58,194 bases of DNA from Candidatus Thorarchaeota archaeon (GTDB taxonomy: Archaea > Asgardarchaeota > Thorarchaeia > Thorarchaeales > Thorarchaeaceae), in assembly GCA_019057475.1 (NCBI GenBank), contig DXJO01000026.1, forward strand, positions 1-58,194, given 5' to 3'. The translations under genes and the position numbers were made by a program. Below the pieces are notes generated by a model. That model did not search any database. It saw only the letters and a list, made by a program, of their open reading frames with translations, and had not been told where the DNA came from. Positions 52,572 to 58,194 of this stretch are shown piece by piece (position 1 is the first letter of the stretch; every line of letters begins with the position of its first letter).

Positions 52572-53570
52572 ATGAGAGCGCTTGTCACTGCCCCTTTCAC
52601 AGATGATGGTCTGAACACGCTCCGTGCTTCTGGTTTGAATGTAGACTATCAGTGCTGGCTTGAAACCGGCAAGTTACATCTAGGTGACTCGCTCCTGAAG
52701 GTCATCAATAAGGGCGGATACAAAGTAGTTGTTGTCGAGGGCGATGAAGTCAAAGAGGAGGTAATCGAGGGTAGCAACCTGAAGCTGATAGGTTGTGTCA
52801 GAGGTAACCCTCGGAACATCGCAGTTGCTGAAGCGACAGCCAAGGGTATTCCGGTCATCACAGCCCCGGGGAGGAACGCAAGAGCCGTGGCTGAGCTGAC
52901 AGTGTGCCTTATGCTCAATCAAGCTCGAAATATCACGGCAGCAGATAGGTTGCTCCAACGCGAGTTCCTGGTCGATGACTTCGGGGACTTTGCGGGCATG
53001 TACAAGTCGACCATGGGCTTCGAGCTAAAAGGACGAACAATCGGACTGATTGGCCTGGGCCAAGTCGGATTCAGTGTGGCTAAGATTCTACAGTCCTTTG
53101 ACGTGAGTTTGCTCGTCACAGACCCCTACATCGATGACAGCAGAATCGCAGAGGTGGGCGCCGAGAAAGTTGCGCTTGATAATCTCTTGAGAAGGTCAGA
53201 TGTAGTATCAGTGCATTGCTTGCCAACTGAAGAAACAAACAGGATGTTGGGCAAGAGGGAATTCGAGCTCATGAAGAAGACTGCAGTATTCATCAACACG
53301 GCGAGAGCATCTATCACTGATGAATATGCATTACTTGAAGCACTCAAATCGGGCGCCATAGCTGGCGCAGGACTAGATGTATTTTCAATGGAACCCGTAG
53401 ACTGCGACAATATGTTCCTAGAACTTGATAATGTCACTGTCACCCCACATATCGGCGGAAACACGGCTGATACTGTTGAACGGCAGTCTGAGATGTTGGC
53501 TAATGATATTCGCACGTATCTAGAGGGTGGAATACCTCAACATATCGTAAACCCAGAGGTATTGAAGTAG
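52572..53570 (+). CDS. D-2-hydroxyacid dehydrogenase (phosphoglycerate dehydrogenase-like)
   Basis: NAD-dependent dehydrogenase of 332 residues. The Rossmann loop is IGLIGLGQVGFSVAK near residue 158, and the catalytic Arg, Glu and His lie in NTARASIT, DVFSMEPVDCDN and TPHIGGNT. The ACT domain of serine-pathway enzymes is absent. It opens a run of genes with a sugar kinase, class II aldolase and aldehyde oxidoreductase, spaced by 13, 2 and 9 bases, so it is probably a catabolic enzyme for a hydroxy acid formed from a sugar fragment. A GTTTAAAGG element (about 52516-52524) is the likely promoter. Confidence 0.9.
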   Translation: MRALVTAPFTDDGLNTLRASGLNVDYQCWLETGKLHLGDSLLKVINKGGYKVVVVEGDEVKEEVIEGSNLKLIGCVRGNPRNIAVAEATAKGIPVITAPGRNARAVAELTVCLMLNQARNITAADRLLQREFLVDDFGDFAGMYKSTMGFELKGRTIGLIGLGQVGFSVAKILQSFDVSLLVTDPYIDDSRIAEVGAEKVALDNLLRRSDVVSVHCLPTEETNRMLGKREFELMKKTAVFINTARASITDEYALLEALKSGAIAGAGLDVFSMEPVDCDNMFLELDNVTVTPHIGGNTADTVERQSEMLANDIRTYLEGGIPQHIVNPEVLK

Positions 53571-53583
53571 ACGGAGGAATTGG

Positions 53584-55083
53584 ATGGTCGTAGCAGCGAT
53601 TGATGCTGGAACCACTGGTGTTCGGTGTATGCTGGTGGATAAATCGGGAGCAGTAATCGGAATCGGAAGAGAATCTTGGGGATGTGTAACTCCTTCTGAC
53701 CTTGACATAGCAAAGGAGATTGACACTTCGCTGTACTGGAGAAAGATATGCCGAGTAACGCATGAGGCGCTTAAGTCGGGAGGAAAATCGTCGTCGAAAC
53801 TGGAAGCTATTGCCACGACCAGCCAGAGGATGGGCATGATAATACTGGATGCAGATGGAAAGGAGCTGCGAGGTACTCCCAATATCGATGCTCGTGGTGC
53901 ATTGACACAGTATGTTGTGGAAGAGTCAGTGGGAGATCGATTCCAAGAGCTGACTGGGTGTTGGCCCCCAATGATGTTTGCTCCTGCAAGGCTCGCCTGG
54001 TTTGAGGAAGAGGAATCAGATGTGTATGAGGCCATCGCTCGTGTCCTGCCAATAGGCGATTGGATCACATACAGACTCTGCAACGCATTCGTAACAGACC
54101 CCTCGTCAGCCAGTGCCACTGGTTTTCTTGATGTTCGAAGCCGGAAGTGGAGTTCTGAGGTGGTTGATGCCTTGAATCTTGAGATGAATATCCTGCCAGA
54201 GATACATGATGCAGGGATTGTTGTGGGGGAGATTACAACTACAGCGGCGAAGGAAACCGGCCTTCCTTCAGGATTACCCGTGGTCCAAGGAGGTGCCGAC
54301 ACTCAGTGTGCGCTTCTTGCTGCAGAAGCCAACGTTGATGAAATTACAATCGTGGCTGGCAGCACATCCCCCATGATGTTGATCACGGAGAAAGCTGTCT
54401 GTACTCAGGGTCAGAAGATATGGACTGGATGTCATGTTGTCCCTAGTAGATGGGTCTTGGAGAGCAATGCCGGTCTTACGGGATCGTATATTGAATGGGC
54501 AGTCAGGTTCTTGTGTGAACGATCTGAAAACCCAGAGCAATGTTTCACTAATACTCTAAGCAACCTGTCTGATATCGTGGCGCATGTTTCTCCCGGAAGC
54601 AACGAAACGTATGCTGCTCTCGGGCCAACCATAATGGACTGCCATCGGTTCACTGATGTACGACAAGCGGTATTGTCTTTCCCCCAGCCCGCATTACCGC
54701 AAGTCATTCCCCTTGACTCGGCAAGTTTTCTTCATGCAGTACTAGAGAATATCGCCTACTCTGCCAGGGGGAACTGTGAGCAATTGGAGGAGCAAGCGAA
54801 AGTCAGCGCTATCAAGACAATCGGTGGAATGACCAAATCAACCGTCTGGGGGCAGCTACTGGCCAACGTTCTGAATCGATCTGTCCGAATTCCGGATCAG
54901 TCCGAGGGAAGTCTCTTGGGGGCAGCCATTTGCGCTGCCAAGGGCGCAGGTTGGTTTTCAGACTTGATGGAGGCGTCAGAAGCCATGGTCCAGTGGCATG
55001 CTCCTATTGTACCGGATGAACGCGCAGCACGATACAAACCATACTACTCAAGATGGAAAGAAATCTGGTACCGAGGTGATTGA
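53584..55083 (+). CDS. FGGY-family carbohydrate kinase
   Basis: Sugar kinase of 499 residues with the ASKHA fold. The phosphate loop AIDAGTTGVRCMLVD opens the protein; the ATP-binding GSLLGAAICAAKGAG and adenosine region TIGGMTKSTVWGQLLANVL are near the end. The substrate loop GDWITYRLCNAFVTDPSSAS resembles xylulokinase/LsrK-like members, but the sugar cannot be assigned. Next to a class II aldolase it would supply a ketose 1-phosphate. It follows the dehydrogenase gene by 13 bases, with GGAGG before the ATG. Confidence 0.92.
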   Translation: MVVAAIDAGTTGVRCMLVDKSGAVIGIGRESWGCVTPSDLDIAKEIDTSLYWRKICRVTHEALKSGGKSSSKLEAIATTSQRMGMIILDADGKELRGTPNIDARGALTQYVVEESVGDRFQELTGCWPPMMFAPARLAWFEEEESDVYEAIARVLPIGDWITYRLCNAFVTDPSSASATGFLDVRSRKWSSEVVDALNLEMNILPEIHDAGIVVGEITTTAAKETGLPSGLPVVQGGADTQCALLAAEANVDEITIVAGSTSPMMLITEKAVCTQGQKIWTGCHVVPSRWVLESNAGLTGSYIEWAVRFLCERSENPEQCFTNTLSNLSDIVAHVSPGSNETYAALGPTIMDCHRFTDVRQAVLSFPQPALPQVIPLDSASFLHAVLENIAYSARGNCEQLEEQAKVSAIKTIGGMTKSTVWGQLLANVLNRSVRIPDQSEGSLLGAAICAAKGAGWFSDLMEASEAMVQWHAPIVPDERAARYKPYYSRWKEIWYRGD

Positions 55084-55085
55084 GC

Positions 55086-55721
55086 ATGTATAAGGAAACA
55101 AAGGAAGAACTGCTAGAGATATGCACAGAGATGGTACGAAGAGACCTCGTGGAGGGGTCGGCTGGCAATGCAAGTGCTCGTGTCGACGATCACGTTGTGA
55201 TCACCCCGAGCTCAGTCCGCTATGTTGAGATGGCGGCTGAAGACATGATGGTGATTGACATGGATGGCAAAGTCATAGAGGGCGACAGAAACCCGAGCGT
55301 AGAGTCGCCTATGCATCTTGAAGTCTACAAGAACCGCAAGGACGCTCGAGCTATTGTACACACTCACAGTATCTATGCCTCAGCATTGACCCTTCTGAAC
55401 AGAACTCTTCCGCCAATACTAGACGAGATTGTTCCCAAGCTTGGTGGAGAGATACGTATTACGCAATACTCCATGCCAGGCACCAAAGAACTGGGCCAGA
55501 GGGTTGTAAAAGCTATGGACATGAGAAGTGCTGCTCTGATAGCGAACCACGGTGCTCTTTGCTGCGGCGGGTCATTGCGCGAAGCACTTGACGTTGCTGT
55601 GCTTCTGGAGCGTGCATGCAGAATCTACATGATTGCACTACAAGCTGGCAAACCCTCACAGCTCCCTGAGGATGTTGTAGAGGATGAAGCGACACTCTGG
55701 GAGATGATGAAGGGGTACTGA
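55086..55721 (+). CDS. Class II aldolase (fuculose-1-phosphate aldolase family)
   Basis: Zinc-dependent aldolase of 211 residues. Zinc ligands are seen in VHTHSIYAS (two His) and LIANHGALCCGG (third His), with DEIVPKLGGEI carrying the usual acidic residue. Substrate phosphate binding is indicated by EGSAGNASARV and TPSSVRY. Such enzymes cleave ketose 1-phosphates to dihydroxyacetone phosphate and an aldehyde such as lactaldehyde, glycolaldehyde or acetaldehyde. ATG 55086 follows GAGGTG by seven bases; TTG 55080 overlapping the kinase stop is an alternative. The aldehyde product could feed the tungsten enzyme encoded next. Confidence 0.9.
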   Translation: MYKETKEELLEICTEMVRRDLVEGSAGNASARVDDHVVITPSSVRYVEMAAEDMMVIDMDGKVIEGDRNPSVESPMHLEVYKNRKDARAIVHTHSIYASALTLLNRTLPPILDEIVPKLGGEIRITQYSMPGTKELGQRVVKAMDMRSAALIANHGALCCGGSLREALDVAVLLERACRIYMIALQAGKPSQLPEDVVEDEATLWEMMKGY

Positions 55722-55730
55722 GGTGCGCGA

Positions 55731-57506
55731 ATGAACGGGTACATGGGACAGCTCCTTGTGGTAGATTTGACCAGAGAGAAGATAAGCGAGATTCCCTTGG
55801 ACCGGGGAATCATCAAGCAATTCCTTGGTGGGGCTGGCTATGCCTGCAGGCTGCTCTACGACATGATAGATGCATCGTGCGATCCTCTGAGTCCTGACAA
55901 TATGCTCGTATTCATGACTGGGCCACTTACTGGAACAATGGCCCCGTGTACAGGTCGTCATGTTGTGTGTGGGAAGTCCCCCCTTACGGGCTATTGGGGC
56001 GAGTCGCATTCTGGCGGCCATTTTGGTGCGCATCTGAAGTTCTCAGGTTACGATGGACTGGTAGTCAAGGGCAGGGCCAAGAGCCCAGTCGTGCTTCACA
56101 TTGATGAAGGCGCACTCACGTTTCTTCCTGGCGGCGACCTCTGGGGAACAACCACAGATGTGGCTCAGGAGAGGCTTCGGAAGGACTTGGGTCCTGTGAA
56201 AGTCGCATGCATTGGTCCCGCGGGCGAAAATCTCGTTCGCTATGCCAGCATTATGAATGCAGAACGTGCAGCCGCAAGATGCGGCTTGGGTGCCGTCATG
56301 GGGTCGAAGAATCTCAAAGCCATTGCAGTCGGAGGGAGCAAGGAAATTGCACTTAGTGACGCTGAGGAATTCACTGAGATTGCTAAGAAATCCTCAGCAA
56401 TACTCCGTGAGATGATGTCTAACTTGAGTCAGTCTGGAACGGCAATGTATGTAGACATTGCAATGATGTTCAACGATATGCCCATCAAGTACTTCCAAGA
56501 GGTGGATTTCGAGTCTGACCTGATAAATGACAAGGCACTGGGCGAGATTCTAACAGGTCGCACCGCCTGCCATTCATGTCCTATAGGATGCGGTCGCAAG
56601 GTGTCACTTCCAGAGCATAATCTCAAGAACATCGGCGGTCCCGAATACCAGACCATTGCATCCCTTGGGTCAAACCTTCTGATTTCAGATATCCGCGCAA
56701 TTGCAGTCATGAATCGGCTCTGTAATCAATATGGATTAGATACCATAAGCACCGGTGGTACATTGGCTCTTGCAATCTCACTGCAGGAGCTCGGGAAACT
56801 AGATCACAATCTTGAATGGGGGGACTCTGATAGGGCGATTGAGTTGATTCATGCAATCGCTAACCGTGATGGATTTGGCAATGAGCTGGCCGAGGGTTCA
56901 ATGCGCTTAGCTGCCAAGTATGGTGCTGAAGATGCTGCTCTCCATGTCAAGGGGCTTGAGATACCTGGTCATGATCCCCGAGCATTTGCGGGCATGGCAA
57001 CTGTGTATGCTGTAGCCGCCCGAGGGGCATCCCATTTGGAAGGGGACATATACAGCATTGATATGGGAGCAGATGTTCGCGATCTTGGAATTGTCGCTTC
57101 TGACCGATTGGATGATGAGAACAAGGGCGTTACTGCAGCAAAAGCGCAGGACTACAGAGCCTTTTTCGACTCGGTGATTATGTGTCACTTCGCGTTTGTG
57201 CTTCCGCAGACCTTGCTGGACTTACTCAACACTGCACTCGGGACATCTGCTAATCTCAAGGACATCCTTAAAATCGGATCAAGACTAGTTACTCTGAAAC
57301 GTCTATTCAATCTCAAGTGTGGTCTGCAACCTCAGGAGGATACACTCCCCTCACTATTCTCTCAACCATTGCCAGATGATGTGACCGACGACTTTGTACC
57401 GGATTTGGACCGGCAGCTGGACGATTACTATTCCTATAGAAGATGGGACCGAAAGACTGGGCGGCCCACAGAAGAGGCTCTGCAGGAACTTGAGCTTGAT
57501 TATTGA
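55731..57506 (+). CDS. Tungsten-dependent aldehyde:ferredoxin oxidoreductase
   Basis: AOR-family enzyme of 591 residues oxidising an aldehyde to its acid while reducing ferredoxin. N-terminal MNGYMGQLLVVDLTREK and the pterin-binding CGKSPLTGYWGESHSGG are typical. The [4Fe-4S] ligands are CHSCPIGC near residue 280 and a fourth Cys at about 529 (NLKCGLQPQED). The second pterin site includes EIPGHDPRAF. Members include AOR, formaldehyde and glyceraldehyde 3-phosphate oxidoreductases; the neighbouring aldolase suggests a short-chain aldehyde. It ends seven bases inside the convergent SCP2 gene. Confidence 0.94.
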   Translation: MNGYMGQLLVVDLTREKISEIPLDRGIIKQFLGGAGYACRLLYDMIDASCDPLSPDNMLVFMTGPLTGTMAPCTGRHVVCGKSPLTGYWGESHSGGHFGAHLKFSGYDGLVVKGRAKSPVVLHIDEGALTFLPGGDLWGTTTDVAQERLRKDLGPVKVACIGPAGENLVRYASIMNAERAAARCGLGAVMGSKNLKAIAVGGSKEIALSDAEEFTEIAKKSSAILREMMSNLSQSGTAMYVDIAMMFNDMPIKYFQEVDFESDLINDKALGEILTGRTACHSCPIGCGRKVSLPEHNLKNIGGPEYQTIASLGSNLLISDIRAIAVMNRLCNQYGLDTISTGGTLALAISLQELGKLDHNLEWGDSDRAIELIHAIANRDGFGNELAEGSMRLAAKYGAEDAALHVKGLEIPGHDPRAFAGMATVYAVAARGASHLEGDIYSIDMGADVRDLGIVASDRLDDENKGVTAAKAQDYRAFFDSVIMCHFAFVLPQTLLDLLNTALGTSANLKDILKIGSRLVTLKRLFNLKCGLQPQEDTLPSLFSQPLPDDVTDDFVPDLDRQLDDYYSYRRWDRKTGRPTEEALQELELDY

Positions 57507-57838
57507 GCCTTGAGTAGATGCTGCAGCTTGAGCAGGTCTCTTGTTGAGCCCTTTGCTACTATCCTGCCTCCCATGAATGCGCGCATTGCAGAGAGAGATC
57601 CATCCAAGACCTGTAGTATTGTGACACTATCAGTTGTCACAGTCATGTCAGGATTTTCAGGCATGCCTTCTTCAACTGTTGCAGTGCCCTTCTCAAATCG
57701 CATCTTGACATCAAATTCCAGGTCTTTGAATGACATAACCAGAACTCTATCGAAGTTTTCGAAGCGTTTCTGTAGCTTGGGTTCCCCGATTCTGCCAACC
57801 ATATTCTGCAGAGCTCGTATGATATCTTCCTTCGTCAG
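57500..57838 (-). CDS. SCP2 sterol-carrier-like domain protein with apparent CTG start
   Basis: Paralogue of the protein at 52123, 112 residues with the start proposed here. The ends match closely (TRDLLKLQHLLKAQ against VPDLLKLQKLLL). The only ATG (57802) would cut off the conserved first helix. Upstream codons read MTKEDIIRALQN if CTG 57838 is the start, matching ILSRLNEIAG in the paralogue; an in-frame stop lies three codons further up, and AAGGAG precedes CTG by about eleven bases. It is convergent with and overlaps the aldehyde oxidoreductase gene by seven bases. Confidence 0.78.
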   Translation of the reverse strand: MTKEDIIRALQNMVGRIGEPKLQKRFENFDRVLVMSFKDLEFDVKMRFEKGTATVEEGMPENPDMTVTTDSVTILQVLDGSLSAMRAFMGGRIVAKGSTRDLLKLQHLLKAQ

Positions 57839-57926
57839 GAAACTTCACACTCCTTTTCCTATCACGTCTTGTGTACTGTGTGCCCGTTGTACTGGGGTCT
57901 CTCTAGTATTGCAATCCCCTCAGAAA

Positions 57927-58081
57927 AGGGTATGCAACAGCTGCCAAGAACTTGTACAATTCTAGACATTTTGTAGGTGTTTATAACATACTGCTCAGGA
58001 TTGAGTGGTGTGGACGTTCAATGCTGATTGCTAGGGCGTGCATGAAATTTGGTCGCCGCCAGTTGGACGGAGACAGAAAAC
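57927..58081 (-). repeat. Right copy of the long inverted repeat
   Basis: Reverse complement of 1-155, with 31 identical bases at the outer end (58051-58081). On the minus strand the conserved ATG (57969) opens a 35-codon frame beginning MSRIVQVLGSCCIP. On the plus strand an ATG at 58042 starts a frame (MKFGRRQLDGDRKR) that stays open to the window edge; the left copy has ACG in place of that ATG. The stretch 57839-58194 contains no secure gene. Confidence 0.85.
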
Positions 58082-58176
58082 GCCTGTGGAGAGGACGTGA
58101 AACTAGTCGCAGATTCAGCAGGATCTGCAGAGCAGACCTCAATGAATCAGGAACCGAACATCAGTCATGGACATTG

Positions 58177-58194
58177 ATGTCTAGGGTTGTACAA
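58177..58194 (+). repeat. Partial third copy of the repeat's conserved start motif
   Basis: The last 18 bases of the window match the minus-strand sequence at 57969-57952 at 16 of 18 positions and read MSRVVQ. Sequence before it is not similar. The window ends inside it, so its extent is unknown. Confidence 0.4.

Noticed and set aside
58042-58194. Arg-rich frame open to the right edge (MKFGRRQLDGDRKR...)
   Set aside because: Truncated by the window, composition is odd, and the start codon is lost in the left repeat copy; not supported as a gene.

Overview
The window looks like a piece of an archaeal chromosome. Many intergenic gaps carry AT-rich TATA-type elements about 25-50 bases before the start codon. 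Starts are a mix of ATG, GTG and TTG, often behind Shine-Dalgarno motifs. The gene set is that of a strictly anaerobic, ferredoxin-centred archaeon: heterodisulfide-reductase-like modules, group 3b and group 4 [NiFe] hydrogenases, 2-oxoacid:ferredoxin oxidoreductase, aldehyde:ferredoxin oxidoreductase and 2-hydroxyacyl-CoA dehydratase. Roughly 50% GC and the many surface proteins with a Thr-rich linker and one C-terminal membrane helix would fit an Asgard (Thorarchaeia-like) lineage. That assignment is inference; no rRNA, tRNA or other taxonomic marker was seen.

Layout. 1-155: repeat whose inverted partner lies at 57927-58081. 179-9150: YjbQ, S-adenosylhomocysteine hydrolase, a tandem Lrp-type regulator, gamma carbonic anhydrase, and secreted or membrane proteins including an M1 peptidase. 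9303-14493: acyl-CoA synthetase facing a 2-hydroxyacyl-CoA dehydratase operon, with an operator-like dyad between them. 14680-18929: six-gene complex I-like [NiFe] hydrogenase (A-B-C-D-H-I) without antiporter subunits. 19129-22090: korDABC. 22273-23690: membrane-bound winged-helix regulator plus a surface protein. 23719-33187: three HdrC-HdrB pairs, a radical SAM gene and a double HdrA fused to MvhD. 34456-40883: acn-aclB-aclA-icd, the citrate-cleaving arm of the TCA cycle. 40997-47535: a second double HdrA, a membrane protein cassette and a fused nucleotidyltransferase/CDP-alcohol phosphotransferase. 48010-52057: group 3b hydrogenase hydBGDA. 52123-57838: dehydrogenase, FGGY kinase, class II aldolase and tungsten aldehyde oxidoreductase between two SCP2-domain genes.

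How it works together. Ferredoxin is the likely common currency. It can be reduced by the aldehyde oxidoreductase, by Kor run oxidatively, or by flavin-based bifurcation at the HdrA proteins. It can be used by the group 4 hydrogenase, by Kor run reductively, and by the dehydratase activator. ATP-citrate lyase, aconitase, isocitrate dehydrogenase and Kor form most of the citrate-to-2-oxoglutarate segment of a reductive TCA cycle; whether the cycle closes cannot be judged from this window.

Most unusual observations. (1) Two unrelated membrane or surface protein genes are each followed by a decayed partial copy of the metabolic gene on their other side (gamma carbonic anhydrase; hdrA), so each cassette lies between direct repeats. 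(2) An approximately 155-base inverted repeat sits at the two ends of the window. (3) Two genes appear to use non-standard start codons (ATA and CTG). (4) A NuoA-containing, nuo-ordered [NiFe] hydrogenase has no antiporter subunit beside it.
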